NCBI GenBank assembly: GCA_023846275.1
Contig: CM043870.1
Coordinates: 17,096,385-17,160,384, forward strand
Direction: 5' to 3'
Length of the DNA stretch: 64,000 nt
Source: Vanilla planifolia
Taxonomy: Eukaryota > Streptophyta > Magnoliopsida > Asparagales > Orchidaceae
Part shown: piece by piece, positions 26,513-42,041 of the stretch
Layout: each line of letters starts with the position of its first letter
How positions within the stretch are numbered: the first letter of the stretch is position 1
The notes under the pieces: generated by a model
Seen by the model: only the letters and a program-made list of their open reading frames with translations
Databases searched by the model: none
What the model was told of the DNA's origin: nothing
Program-made: the position numbers and the translations under genes

Positions 26513-28609
26513 TTTTTCATAGAATTCTATTTTCTAATGAATGATAATTTATTTTCACATACTAATGTTAAAAAAGGTAAATTCTTATAAATGATATTTT
26601 ATAATTATCATATTTTTAATCAAGTTTTAATAATAACTTTACGACATTATTGTTAACTTCATAAAATAAAAAATATGGCACATAATATGATGTAGTAAAA
26701 TAATAACCTTAATTTAGTTCAATATTGAGCAAAATGGGTTATATGAATTAAAATAAATTAAGGTTAATTTATGTTTATAATGGTATATATATGATATGCA
26801 TAGAATTTTCTCAACATAAAAATATTATATTATGAAATATCAAAAGTATAAAATTATATTATTAATGTTAAATATTATTTATATTTATATATAACATATA
26901 TATCACATCACATAAATATAAAATATTATAATAAAATTATATAGATTATTTATTTATTTTTTTAAGTTTAGGCATAAAAAAGATAATATTAAATTAATAG
27001 TCATAATATTCTCTAAGTATTTTTAATATTCTAAAATAATAATAATCCTCAAAAAATTTTTATCTTTTATTATTAAAAAATATTATATTTCATTTACTTT
27101 TTATACTTATTAAATTATAAGTTTAATTTTGAAAGTGTAATTCTTATTAAATTATTTTTCTATCTTTTTCCTTTTTATCATGATCGCTCACATATTCTCT
27201 TTCCTCTCGATCCTATTATCATCTTATTCTTTCTTTACTTTTTATCTTATTATATTATACTTGGCCTCTCTCTCTTCTGCCATTCTCTACTCTGTCATCT
27301 CTCTCTCTCTCTCTCTCTCTCTATTTTGTTAATTCTTTCGATCGCTTCTATGTTCTCTCTTTTCATTTTCTTTTCATAATTAGTTTTTAATAATTAGTTT
27401 ATGATGTTTTTATTAGTTTGATATAATAATAAACATGGTAAATCATATTGATAAAATAAAATAATGACATTGTTTTTGTTTAATATTAAGTAAAATAACC
27501 TATAATAATCTCTAATTAATTTATTCTTATAATAATATGTATTTTATATTTATAGAATTTTCTAAATATAAAATGTTATTTTACTAAAAATTACTAATCT
27601 AAAATTATATCCTTAATACGAAATATTATTTATATTTATTATCAAAGTTAAATCATACAAAGAAAATATATTAGGATAATCATTAAATTTATTGTTTAAA
27701 TAACTTTTTTAATTTTAAGTATGAATAAAATGATATTAAATTTATATTTAAAATATTCTCTATCTATTTTTAATATTCTAAAATAATAATGAATCTCGAA
27801 TATTTTTTATGTCTTATTATTATTAAAAATTATACATTTTTTATTTTTATATTTAATAAATATTATAAGGTTAAATAATAAGAATTTAATTTTTATTAAA
27901 TAAATTTTCTTATTTTTTCCTCTTTATCATAATGTCTCAGATATTGTCTCTTTTCTCTCTCTCCTATTGTCATTCTTTTATCTCTCTCTTCATTCTTTAT
28001 CACATTATATTCTTTTTGGCTTCTCTCTCTCCTTTATTCTTCACTATTTTCTCATTTTCTTTCTCTCTCTCTCTCTCTCTGTTTACTTATTTATTTATTC
28101 GCTGTATCTCATCTATGTTCTCTCTTTTCTTTTTCTTTTTGTTAAATCCTCTCTCATCTCTCTCTATTATTATTTTTCTCTTTATTTTGCTATTATTAAT
28201 TTGTGAATTTCTCCCTCTCAGAGAAAAGTTACCTACATCTCCATCATCTCTTTTTCAACACAAGAACTAACAAATCTCTCATATTACATAGCTTAATATA
28301 TAATATGTTTTATAAATATATATCTTTAGTAATATTGATTGAGTAATTAAATTTTATATTTATAAGAAAATTAATATAAGGAAATAAAGACTTATATGTT
28401 AATATCTAGAATATGAACAGTAGCATTATGTATAGTTTTTTTTATTAATTATATATAAAAAATATTAATACTATAAACTATTATGACGCATAAAATAATC
28501 ATAAATATTTTTTTCAAAGTGCATATATTAGATAATTTAGAAAAGTTTAGATGTTGTTCGTAATCTTAACGGGTAACAACACAAATATGTTTTTTTGTCT
28601 TATGCATGC

Positions 28610-28729
28610 ATGTGCGACCATACCAGCATTATGGCACTGGATCTCATTAGAACTCCAAAGTTAAGCATGCTTGGGCGAGAGTAGTATTGGGATGGGTGAC
28701 CTCTTGAGAAGTCCTCGTGTTGCACATGT
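28610..28729 (+). rRNA. 5S rRNA: 5S ribosomal RNA, copy 13
   Basis: The gene is identical to copy 1. Its unit is 26601-28817 (CT12). It is the last unit with the variant pair (28380 G, 28390 A). Confidence 0.95.
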
Positions 28730-29510
28730 TTTTTCATAGAATTCTATTTTCTAATGAATGATAATTTATTTTCACATACTAATGTTAAAAAAGGTAAATT
28801 CTTATAAATGATATTTTATAATTATCATATTTTTAATCAAGTTTTAATAATAACTTTACGACATTATTGTTAACTTCATAAAATAAAAAATATGGCACAT
28901 AATATGATGTAGTAAAATAATAACCTTAATTTAGTTCAATATTGAGCAAAATGGCTTATATGAATTAAAATAAATTAAGGTTAATTTATGTTTATAATGG
29001 TATATATATGATATGCATAGAATTTTCTCAACATAAAAATATTATATTATGAAATATCAAAAGTATAAAATTATATTATTAATGTTAAATATTATTTATA
29101 TTTATATATAACATATATATCACATCACATAAATATAAAATATTATAATAAAATTATATAGATTATTTATTTATTTTTTTAAGTTTAGGCATAAAAAAGA
29201 TAATATTAAATTAATAGTCATAATATTCTCTAAGTATTTTTAATATTCTAAAATAATAATAATCCTCAAAAAATTTTTATCTTTTATTATTAAAAAATAT
29301 TATATTTCATTTACTTTTTATACTTATTAAATTATAAGTTTAATTTTGAAAGTGTAATTCTTATTAAATTATTTTTCTATCTTTTTCCTTTTTATCATGA
29401 TCGCTCACATATTCTCTTTCCTCTCGATCCTATTATCATCTTATTCTTTCTTTACTTTTTATCTTATTATATTATACTTGGCCTCTCTCTCTTCTGCCAT
29501 TCTCTACTCT

Positions 29511-29541
<31 letters not shown>

Positions 29542-30828
29542 ATTTTGTTAATTCTTTCGATCGCTTCTATGTTCTCTCTTTTCATTTTCTTTTCATAATT
29601 AGTTTTTAATAATTAGTTTATGATGTTTTTATTAGTTTGATATAATAATAAACATGGTAAATCATATTGATAAAATAAAATAATGACATTGTTTTTGTTT
29701 AATATTAAGTAAAATAACCTATAATAATCTCTAATTAATTTATTCTTATAATAATATGTATTTTATATTTATAGAATTTTCTAAATATAAAATGTTATTT
29801 TACTAAAAATTACTAATCTAAAATTATATCCTTAATACGAAATATTATTTATATTTATTATCAAAGTTAAATCATACAAAGAAAATATATTAGGATAATC
29901 ATTAAATTTATTGTTTAAATAACTTTTTTAATTTTAAGTATGAATAAAATGATATTAAATTTATATTTAAAATATTCTCTATCTATTTTTAATATTCTAA
30001 AATAATAATGAATCTCGAATATTTTTTATGTCTTATTATTATTAAAAATTATACATTTTTTATTTTTATATTTAATAAATATTATAAGGTTAAATAATAA
30101 GAATTTAATTTTTATTAAATAAATTTTCTTATTTTTTCCTCTTTATCATAATGTCTCAGATATTGTCTCTTTTCTCTCTCTCCTATTGTCATTCTTTTAT
30201 CTCTCTCTTCATTCTTTATCACATTATATTCTTTTTGGCTTCTCTCTCTCCTTTATTCTTCACTATTTTCTCATTTTCTTTCTCTCTCTCTCTCTCTCTG
30301 TTTACTTATTTATTTATTCGCTGTATCTCATCTATGTTCTCTCTTTTCTTTTTCTTTTTGTTAAATCCTCTCTCATCTCTCTCTATTATTATTTTTCTCT
30401 TTATTTTGCTATTATTAATTTGTGAATTTCTCCCTCTCAGAGAAAAGTTACCTACATCTCCATCATCTCTTTTTCAACACAAGAACTAACAAATCTCTCA
30501 TATTACATAGCTTAATATATAATATGTTTTATAAATATATATCTTTAGTAATATTGATTGAGTAATTAAATTTTATATTTATAAGAAAATTAATATAATG
30601 AAATAAAGTCTTATATGTTAATATCTAGAATATGAACAGTAGCATTATGTATAGTTTTTTTTATTAATTATATATAAAAAATATTAATACTATAAACTAT
30701 TATGACGCATAAAATAATCATAAATATTTTTTTCAAAGTGCATATATTAGATAATTTAGAAAAGTTTAGATGTTGTTCGTAATCTTAACGGGTAACAACA
30801 CAAATATGTTTTTTTGTCTTATGCATGC

Positions 30829-30948
30829 ATGTGCGACCATACCAGCATTATGGCACTGGATCTCATTAGAACTCCAAAGTTAAGCATGCTTGGGCGAGAG
30901 TAGTATTGGGATGGGTGACCTCTTGAGAAGTCCTCGTGTTGCACATGT
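30829..30948 (+). rRNA. 5S rRNA: 5S ribosomal RNA, copy 14
   Basis: The gene is identical to copy 1. Its unit is 28818-31036 (2219 bp, CT13). It is the first unit with G to C at 28955 in the spacer, a marker of the right-hand half of the array. Confidence 0.95.
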
Positions 30949-31729
30949 TTTTTCATAGAATTCTATTTTCTAATGAATGATAATTTATTTTCACATACTA
31001 ATGTTAAAAAAGGTAAATTCTTATAAATGATATTTTATAATTATCATATTTTTAATCAAGTTTTAATAATAACTTTACGACATTATTGTTAACTTCATAA
31101 AATAAAAAATATGGCACATAATATGATGTAGTAAAATAATAACCTTAATTTAGTTCAATATTGAGCAAAATGGGTTATATGAATTAAAATAAATTAAGGT
31201 TAATTTATGTTTATAATGGTATATATATGATATGCATAGAATTTTCTCAACATAAAAATATTATATTATGAAATATCAAAAGTATAAAATTATATTATTA
31301 ATGTTAAATATTATTTATATTTATATATAACATATATATCACATCACATAAATATAAAATATTATAATAAAATTATATAGATTATTTATTTATTTTTTTA
31401 AGTTTAGGCATAAAAAAGATAATATTAAATTAATAGTCATAATATTCTCTAAGTATTTTTAATATTCTAAAATAATAATAATCCTCAAAAAATTTTTATC
31501 TTTTATTATTAAAAAATATTATATTTCATTTACTTTTTATACTTATTAAATTATAAGTTTAATTTTGAAAGTGTAATTCTTATTAAATTATTTTTCTATC
31601 TTTTTCCTTTTTATCATGATCGCTCACATATTCTCTTTCCTCTCGATCCTATTATCATCTTATTCTTTCTTTACTTTTTATCTTATTATATTATACTTGG
31701 CCTCTCTCTCTTCTGCCATTCTCTACTCT

Positions 31730-31760
<31 letters not shown>

Positions 31761-33047
31761 ATTTTGTTAATTCTTTCGATCGCTTCTATGTTCTCTCTTT
31801 TCATTTTCTTTTCATAATTAGTTTTTAATAATTAGTTTATGATGTTTTTATTAGTTTGATATAATAATAAACATGGTAAATCATATTGATAAAATAAAAT
31901 AATGACATTGTTTTTGTTTAATATTAAGTAAAATAACCTATAATAATCTCTAATTAATTTATTCTTATAATAATATGTATTTTATATTTATAGAATTTTC
32001 TAAATATAAAATGTTATTTTACTAAAAATTACTAATCTAAAATTATATCCTTAATACGAAATATTATTTATATTTATTATCAAAGTTAAATCATACAAAG
32101 AAAATATATTAGGATAATCATTAAATTTATTGTTTAAATAACTTTTTTAATTTTAAGTATGAATAAAATGATATTAAATTTATATTTAAAATATTCTCTA
32201 TCTATTTTTAATATTCTAAAATAATAATGAATCTCGAATATTTTTTATGTCTTATTATTATTAAAAATTATACATTTTTTATTTTTATATTTAATAAATA
32301 TTATAAGGTTAAATAATAAGAATTTAATTTTTATTAAATAAATTTTCTTATTTTTTCCTCTTTATCATAATGTCTCAGATATTGTCTCTTTTCTCTCTCT
32401 CCTATTGTCATTCTTTTATCTCTCTCTTCATTCTTTATCACATTATATTCTTTTTGGCTTCTCTCTCTCCTTTATTCTTCACTATTTTCTCATTTTCTTT
32501 CTCTCTCTCTCTCTCTCTGTTTACTTATTTATTTATTCGCTGTATCTCATCTATGTTCTCTCTTTTCTTTTTCTTTTTGTTAAATCCTCTCTCATCTCTC
32601 TCTATTATTATTTTTCTCTTTATTTTGCTATTATTAATTTGTGAATTTCTCCCTCTCAGAGAAAAGTTACCTACATCTCCATCATCTCTTTTTCAACACA
32701 AGAACTAACAAATCTCTCATATTACATAGCTTAATATATAATATGTTTTATAAATATATATCTTTAGTAATATTGATTGAGTAATTAAATTTTATATTTA
32801 TAAGAAAATTAATATAATGAAATAAAGTCTTATATGTTAATATCTAGAATATGAACAGTAGCATTATGTATAGTTTTTTTTATTAATTATATATAAAAAA
32901 TATTAATACTATAAACTATTATGACGCATAAAATAATCATAAATATTTTTTTCAAAGTGCATATATTAGATAATTTAGAAAAGTTTAGATGTTGTTCGTA
33001 ATCTTAACGGGTAACAACACAAATATGTTTTTTTGTCTTATGCATGC

Positions 33048-33167
33048 ATGTGCGACCATACCAGCATTATGGCACTGGATCTCATTAGAACTCCAAAGTT
33101 AAGCATGCTTGGGCGAGAGTAGTATTGGGATGGGTGACCTCTTGAGAAGTCCTCGTGTTGCACATGT
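33048..33167 (+). rRNA. 5S rRNA: 5S ribosomal RNA, copy 15
   Basis: The gene is identical to copy 1. Its unit is 31037-33255 (2219 bp, CT13). It keeps the ancestral G at unit position 138, although both neighbours have C. Confidence 0.95.
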
Positions 33168-33948
33168 TTTTTCATAGAATTCTATTTTCTAATGAATGAT
33201 AATTTATTTTCACATACTAATGTTAAAAAAGGTAAATTCTTATAAATGATATTTTATAATTATCATATTTTTAATCAAGTTTTAATAATAACTTTACGAC
33301 ATTATTGTTAACTTCATAAAATAAAAAATATGGCACATAATATGATGTAGTAAAATAATAACCTTAATTTAGTTCAATATTGAGCAAAATGGCTTATATG
33401 AATTAAAATAAATTAAGGTTAATTTATGTTTATAATGGTATATATATGATATGCATAGAATTTTCTCAACATAAAAATATTATATTATGAAATATCAAAA
33501 GTATAAAATTATATTATTAATGTTAAATATTATTTATATTTATATATAACATATATATCACATCACATAAATATAAAATATTATAATAAAATTATATAGA
33601 TTATTTATTTATTTTTTTAAGTTTAGGCATAAAAAAGATAATATTAAATTAATAGTCATAATATTCTCTAAGTATTTTTAATATTCTAAAATAATAATAA
33701 TCCTCAAAAAATTTTTATCTTTTATTATTAAAAAATATTATATTTCATTTACTTTTTATACTTATTAAATTATAAGTTTAATTTTGAAAGTGTAATTCTT
33801 ATTAAATTATTTTTCTATCTTTTTCCTTTTTATCATGATCGCTCACATATTCTCTTTCCTCTCGATCCTATTATCATCTTATTCTTTCTTTACTTTTTAT
33901 CTTATTATATTATACTTGGCCTCTCTCTCTTCTGCCATTCTCTACTCT

Positions 33949-33979
<31 letters not shown>

Positions 33980-35266
33980 ATTTTGTTAATTCTTTCGATC
34001 GCTTCTATGTTCTCTCTTTTCATTTTCTTTTCATAATTAGTTTTTAATAATTAGTTTATGATGTTTTTATTAGTTTGATATAATAATAAACATGGTAAAT
34101 CATATTGATAAAATAAAATAATGACATTGTTTTTGTTTAATATTAAGTAAAATAACCTATAATAATCTCTAATTAATTTATTCTTATAATAATATGTATT
34201 TTATATTTATAGAATTTTCTAAATATAAAATGTTATTTTACTAAAAATTACTAATCTAAAATTATATCCTTAATACGAAATATTATTTATATTTATTATC
34301 AAAGTTAAATCATACAAAGAAAATATATTAGGATAATCATTAAATTTATTGTTTAAATAACTTTTTTAATTTTAAGTATGAATAAAATGATATTAAATTT
34401 ATATTTAAAATATTCTCTATCTATTTTTAATATTCTAAAATAATAATGAATCTCGAATATTTTTTATGTCTTATTATTATTAAAAATTATACATTTTTTA
34501 TTTTTATATTTAATAAATATTATAAGGTTAAATAATAAGAATTTAATTTTTATTAAATAAATTTTCTTATTTTTTCCTCTTTATCATAATGTCTCAGATA
34601 TTGTCTCTTTTCTCTCTCTCCTATTGTCATTCTTTTATCTCTCTCTTCATTCTTTATCACATTATATTCTTTTTGGCTTCTCTCTCTCCTTTATTCTTCA
34701 CTATTTTCTCATTTTCTTTCTCTCTCTCTCTCTCTCTGTTTACTTATTTATTTATTCGCTGTATCTCATCTATGTTCTCTCTTTTCTTTTTCTTTTTGTT
34801 AAATCCTCTCTCATCTCTCTCTATTATTATTTTTCTCTTTATTTTGCTATTATTAATTTGTGAATTTCTCCCTCTCAGAGAAAAGTTACCTACATCTCCA
34901 TCATCTCTTTTTCAACACAAGAACTAACAAATCTCTCATATTACATAGCTTAATATATAATATGTTTTATAAATATATATCTTTAGTAATATTGATTGAG
35001 TAATTAAATTTTATATTTATAAGAAAATTAATATAATGAAATAAAGACTTATATGTTAATATCTAGAATATGAACAGTAGCATTATGTATAGTTTTTTTT
35101 ATTAATTATATATAAAAAATATTAATACTATAAACTATTATGACGCATAAAATAATCATAAATATTTTTTTCAAAGTGCATATATTAGATAATTTAGAAA
35201 AGTTTAGATGTTGTTCGTAATCTTAACGGGTAACAACACAAATATGTTTTTTTGTCTTATGCATGC

Positions 35267-35386
35267 ATGTGCGACCATACCAGCATTATGGCACTGGATC
35301 TCATTAGAACTCCAAAGTTAAGCATGCTTGGGCGAGAGTAGTATTGGGATGGGTGACCTCTTGAGAAGTCCTCGTGTTGCACATGT
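35267..35386 (+). rRNA. 5S rRNA: 5S ribosomal RNA, copy 16
   Basis: The gene is identical to copy 1. Its unit is 33256-35474 (CT13). It has C at 33393 and A at 35047 (-220) without the -230 change, so the formerly linked pair is split. Confidence 0.95.
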
Positions 35387-36167
35387 TTTTTCATAGAATT
35401 CTATTTTCTAATGAATGATAATTTATTTTCACATACTAATGTTAAAAAAGGTAAATTCTTATAAATGATATTTTATAATTATCATATTTTTAATCAAGTT
35501 TTAATAATAACTTTACGACATTATTGTTAACTTCATAAAATAAAAAATATGGCACATAATATGATGTAGTAAAATAATAACCTTAATTTAGTTCAATATT
35601 GAGCAAAATGGCTTATATGAATTAAAATAAATTAAGGTTAATTTATGTTTATAATGGTATATATATGATATGCATAGAATTTTCTCAACATAAAAATATT
35701 ATATTATGAAATATCAAAAGTATAAAATTATATTATTAATGTTAAATATTATTTATATTTATATATAACATATATATCACATCACATAAATATAAAATAT
35801 TATAATAAAATTATATAGATTATTTATTTATTTTTTTAAGTTTAGGCATAAAAAAGATAATATTAAATTAATAGTCATAATATTCTCTAAGTATTTTTAA
35901 TATTCTAAAATAATAATAATCCTCAAAAAATTTTTATCTTTTATTATTAAAAAATATTATATTTCATTTACTTTTTATACTTATTAAATTATAAGTTTAA
36001 TTTTGAAAGTGTAATTCTTATTAAATTATTTTTCTATCTTTTTCCTTTTTATCATGATCGCTCACATATTCTCTTTCCTCTCGATCCTATTATCATCTTA
36101 TTCTTTCTTTACTTTTTATCTTATTATATTATACTTGGCCTCTCTCTCTTCTGCCATTCTCTACTCT

Positions 36168-36198
<31 letters not shown>

Positions 36199-37485
36199 AT
36201 TTTGTTAATTCTTTCGATCTCTTCTATGTTCTCTCTTTTCATTTTCTTTTCATAATTAGTTTTTAATAATTAGTTTATGATGTTTTTATTAGTTTGATAT
36301 AATAATAAACATGGTAAATCATATTGATAAAATAAAATAATGACATTGTTTTTGTTTAATATTAAGTAAAATAACCTATAATAATCTCTAATTAATTTAT
36401 TCTTATAATAATATGTATTTTATATTTATAGAATTTTCTAAATATAAAATGTTATTTTACTAAAAATTACTAATCTAAAATTATATCCTTAATACGAAAT
36501 ATTATTTATATTTATTATCAAAGTTAAATCATACAAAGAAAATATATTAGGATAATCATTAAATTTATTGTTTAAATAACTTTTTTAATTTTAAGTATGA
36601 ATAAAATGATATTAAATTTATATTTAAAATATTCTCTATCTATTTTTAATATTCTAAAATAATAATGAATCTCGAATATTTTTTATGTCTTATTATTATT
36701 AAAAGTTATACATTTTTTATTTTTATATTTAATAAATATTATAAGGTTAAATAATAAGAATTTAATTTTTATTAAATAAATTTTCTTATTTTTTCCTCTT
36801 TATCATAATGTCTCAGATATTGTCTCTTTTCTCTCTCTCCTATTGTCATTCTTTTATCTCTCTCTTCATTCTTTATCACATTATATTCTTTTTGGCTTCT
36901 CTCTCTCCTTTATTCTTCACTATTTTCTCATTTTCTTTCTCTCTCTCTCTCTCTCTGTTTACTTATTTATTTATTCGCTGTATCTCATCTATGTTCTCTC
37001 TTTTCTTTTTCTTTTTGTTAAATCCTCTCTCATCTCTCTCTATTATTATTTTTCTCTTTATTTTGCTATTATTAATTTGTGAATTTCTCCCTCTCAGAGA
37101 AAAGTTACCTACATCTCCATCATCTCTTTTTCAACACAAGAACTAACAAATCTCTCATATTACATAGCTTAATATATAATATGTTTTATAAATATATATC
37201 TTTAGTAATATTGATTGAGTAATTAAATTTTATATTTATAAGAAAATTAATATAATGAAATAAAGTCTTATATGTTAATATCTAGAATATGAACAGTAGC
37301 ATTATGTATAGTTTTTTTTATTAATTATATATAAAAAATATTAATACTATAAACTATTATGACGCATAAAATAATCATAAATATTTTTTTCAAAGTGCAT
37401 ATATTAGATAATTTAGAAAAGTTTAGATGTTGTTCGTAATCTTAACGGGTAACAACACAAATATGTTTTTTTGTCTTATGCATGC

Positions 37486-37605
37486 ATGTGCGACCATACC
37501 AGCATTATGGCACTGGATCTCATTAGAACTCCAAAGTTAAGCATGCTTGGGCGAGAGTAGTATTGGGATGGGTGACCTCTTGAGAAGTCCTCGTGTTGCA
37601 CATGT
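37486..37605 (+). rRNA. 5S rRNA: 5S ribosomal RNA, copy 17
   Basis: The gene is identical to copy 1. Its unit is 35475-37693 (CT13), with C at 35612, a private G to T at 36220 and A to G at 36705. Confidence 0.95.
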
Positions 37606-39702
37606 TTTTTCATAGAATTCTATTTTCTAATGAATGATAATTTATTTTCACATACTAATGTTAAAAAAGGTAAATTCTTATAAATGATATTTTATAATTA
37701 TCATATTTTTAATCAAGTTTTAATAATAACTTTACGACATTATTGTTAACTTCATAAAATAAAAAATATGGCACATAATATGATGTAGTAAAATAATAAC
37801 CTTAATTTAGTTCAATATTGAGCAAAATGGCTTATATGAATTAAAATAAATTAAGGTTAATTTATGTTTATAATGGTATATATATGATATGCATAGAATT
37901 TTCTCAACATAAAAATATTATATTATGAAATATCAAAAGTATAAAATTATATTATTAATGTTAAATATTATTTATATTTATATATAACATATATATCACA
38001 TCACATAAATATAAAATATTATAATAAAATTATATAGATTATTTATTTATTTTTTTAAGTTTAGGCATAAAAAAGATAATATTAAATTAATAGTCATAAT
38101 ATTCTCTAAGTATTTTTAATATTCTAAAATAATAATAATCCTCAAAAAATTTTTATCTTTTATTATTAAAAAATATTATATTTCATTTACTTTTTATACT
38201 TATTAAATTATAAGTTTAATTTTGAAAGTGTAATTCTTATTAAATTATTTTTCTATCTTTTTTCTTTTTATCATGATCGCTCACATATTCTCTTTCCTCT
38301 CGATCCTATTATCATCTTATTCTTTCTTTACTTTTTATCTTATTATATTATACTTGGCCTCTCTCTCTTCTGCCATTCTCTACTCTGTCATCTCTCTCTC
38401 TCTCTCTCTCTCTCTATTTTGTTAATTCTTTCGATCGCTTCTATGTTCTCTCTTTTCATTTTCTTTTCATAATTAGTTTTTAATAATTAGTTTATGATGT
38501 TTTTATTAGTTTGATATAATAATAAACATGGTAAATCATATTGATAAAATAAAATAATGACATTGTTTTTGTTTAATATTAAGTAAAATAACCTATAATA
38601 ATCTCTAATTAATTTATTCTTATAATAATATGTATTTTATATTTATAGAATTTTCTAAATATAAAATGTTATTTTACTAAAAATTACTAATCTAAAATTA
38701 TATCCTTAATACGAAATATTATTTATATTTATTATCAAAGTTAAATCATACAAAGAAAATATATTAGGATAATCATTAAATTTATTATTTAAATAACTTT
38801 TTTAATTTTAAGTATGAATAAAATGATATTAAATTTATATTTAAAATATTCTCTATCTATTTTTAATATTCTAAAATAATAATGAATCTCGAATATTTTT
38901 TATGTCTTATTATTATTAAAAGTTATACATTTTTTATTTTTATATTTAATAAATATTATAAGGTTAAATAATAAGAATTTAATTTTTATTAAATAAATTT
39001 TCTTATTTTTTCCTCTTTATCATAATGTCTCAGATATTGTCTCTTTTCTCTCCCTCCTATTGTCATTCTTTTATCTCTCTCTTCATTCTTTATCACATTA
39101 TATTCTTTTTGGCTTCTCTCTCTCCTTTATTCTTCACTATTTTCTCATTTTCTTTCTCTCTCTCTCTCTCTCTGTTTACTTATTTATTTATTCGCTGTAT
39201 CTCATCTATGTTCTCTCTTTTCTTTTTCTTTTTGTTAAATCCTCTCTCATCTCTCTCTATTATTATTTTTCTCTTTATTTTGCTATTATTAATTTGTGAA
39301 TTTCTCCCTCTCAGAGAAAAGTTACCTACATCTCCATCATCTCTTTTTCAACACAAGAACTAACAAATCTCTCATATTACATAGCTTAATATATAATATG
39401 TTTTATAAATATATATCTTTAGTAATATTGATTGAGTAATTAAATTTTATATTTATAAGAAAATTAATATAATGAAATAAAGTCTTATATGTTAATATCT
39501 AGAATATGAACAGTAGCATTATGTATAGTTTTTTTTATTAATTATATATAAAAAATATTAATACTATAAACTATTATGACGCATAAAATAATCATAAATA
39601 TTTTTTTCAAAGTGCATATATTAGATAATTTAGAAAAGTTTAGATGTTGTTCGTAATCTTAACGGGTAACAACACAAATATGTTTTTTTGTCTTATGCAT
39701 GC

Positions 39703-39822
39703 ATGTGCGACCATACCAGCATTATGGCACTGGATCTCATTAGAACTCCAAAGTTAAGCATGCTTGGGCGAGAGTAGTATTGGGATGGGTGACCTCTTGA
39801 GAAGTCCTCGTGTTGCACATGT
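39703..39822 (+). rRNA. 5S rRNA: 5S ribosomal RNA, copy 18
   Basis: The gene is identical to copy 1. Its unit is 37694-39910 (CT12). It carries C at 37831, T at 38263, A at 38787, G at 38922 and C at 39053, markers otherwise concentrated in units 25-29. It is therefore a displaced member of that subfamily. Confidence 0.95.
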
Positions 39823-40603
39823 TTTTTCATAGAATTCTATTTTCTAATGAATGATAATTTATTTTCACATACTAATGTTAAAAAAGGTAAATTCTTATAA
39901 ATGATATTTTATAATTATCATATTTTTAATCAAGTTTTAATAATAACTTTACGACATTATTGTTAACTTCATAAAATAAAAAATATGGCACATAATATGA
40001 TGTAGTAAAATAATAACCTTAATTTAGTTCAATATTGAGCAAAATGGCTTATATGAATTAAAATAAATTAAGGTTAATTTATGTTTATAATGGTATATAT
40101 ATGATATGCATAGAATTTTCTCAACATAAAAATATTATATTATGAAATATCAAAAGTATAAAATTATATTATTAATGTTAAATATTATTTATATTTATAT
40201 ATAACATATATATCACATCACATAAATATAAAATATTATAATAAAATTATATAGATTATTTATTTATTTTTTTAAGTTTAGGCATAAAAAAGATAATATT
40301 AAATTAATAGTCATAATATTCTCTAAGTATTTTTAATATTCTAAAATAATAATAATCCTCAAAAAATTTTTATCTTTTATTATTAAAAAATATTATATTT
40401 CATTTACTTTTTATACTTATTAAATTATAAGTTTAATTTTGAAAGTGTAATTCTTATTAAATTATTTTTCTATCTTTTTCCTTTTTATCATGATCGCTCA
40501 CATATTCTCTTTCCTCTCGATCCTATTATCATCTTATTCTTTCTTTACTTTTTATCTTATTATATTATACTTGGCCTCTCTCTCTTCTGCCATTCTCTAC
40601 TCT

Positions 40604-40634
<31 letters not shown>

Positions 40635-41921
40635 ATTTTGTTAATTCTTTCGATCGCTTCTATGTTCTCTCTTTTCATTTTCTTTTCATAATTAGTTTTT
40701 AATAATTAGTTTATGATGTTTTTATTAGTTTGATATAATAATAAACATGGTAAATCATATTGATAAAATAAAATAATGACATTGTTTTTGTTTAATATTA
40801 AGTAAAATAACCTATAATAATCTCTAATTAATTTATTCTTATAATAATATGTATTTTATATTTATAGAATTTTCTAAATATAAAATGTTATTTTACTAAA
40901 AATTACTAATCTAAAATTATATCCTTAATACGAAATATTATTTATATTTATTATCAAAGTTAAATCATACAAAGAAAATATATTAGGATAATCATTAAAT
41001 TTATTGTTTAAATAACTTTTTTAATTTTAAGTATGAATAAAATGATATTAAATTTATATTTAAAATATTCTCTATCTATTTTTAATATTCTAAAATAATA
41101 ATGAATCTCGAATATTTTTTATGTCTTATTATTATTAAAAGTTATACATTTTTAATTTTTATATTTAATAAATATTATAAGGTTAAATAATAAGAATTTA
41201 ATTTTTATTAAATAAATTTTCTTATTTTTTCCTCTTTATCATAATGTCTCAGATATTGTCTCTTTTCTCTCTCTCCTATTGTCATTCTTTTATCTCTCTC
41301 TTCATTCTTTATCACATTATATTCTTTTTGGCTTCTCTCTCTCCTTTATTCTTCACTATTTTCTCATTTTCTTTCTCTCTCTCTCTCTCTCTGTTTACTT
41401 ATTTATTTATTCGCTGTATCTCATCTATGTTCTCTCTTTTCTTTTTCTTTTTGTTAAATCCTCTCTCATCTCTCTCTATTATTATTTTTCTCTTTATTTT
41501 GCTATTATTAATTTGTGAATTTCTCCCTCTCAGAGAAAAGTTACCTACATCTCCATCATCTCTTTTTCAACACAAGAACTAACAAATCTCTCATATTACA
41601 TAGCTTAATATATAATATGTTTTATAAATATATATCTTTAGTAATATTGATTGAGTAATTAAATTTTATATTTATAAGAAAATTAATATAATGAAATAAA
41701 GTCTTATATGTTAATATCTAGAATATGAACAGTAGCATTATGTATAGTTTTTTTTATTAATTATATATAAAAAATATTAATACTATAAACTATTATGACG
41801 CATAAAATAATCATAAATATTTTTTTCAAAGTGCATATATTAGATAATTTAGAAAAGTTTAGATGTTGTTCGTAATCTTAACGGGTAACAACACAAATAT
41901 GTTTTTTTGTCTTATGCATGC

Positions 41922-42041
41922 ATGTGCGACCATACCAGCATTATGGCACTGGATCTCATTAGAACTCCAAAGTTAAGCATGCTTGGGCGAGAGTAGTATT
42001 GGGATGGGTGACCTCTTGAGAAGTCCTCGTGTTGCACATGT
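41922..42041 (+). rRNA. 5S rRNA: 5S ribosomal RNA, copy 19
   Basis: The gene is identical to copy 1. Its unit is 39911-42129 (CT13), with C at 40048, G at 41141 and A at 41154. The last two also mark units 25 and 27-29. Confidence 0.95.
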
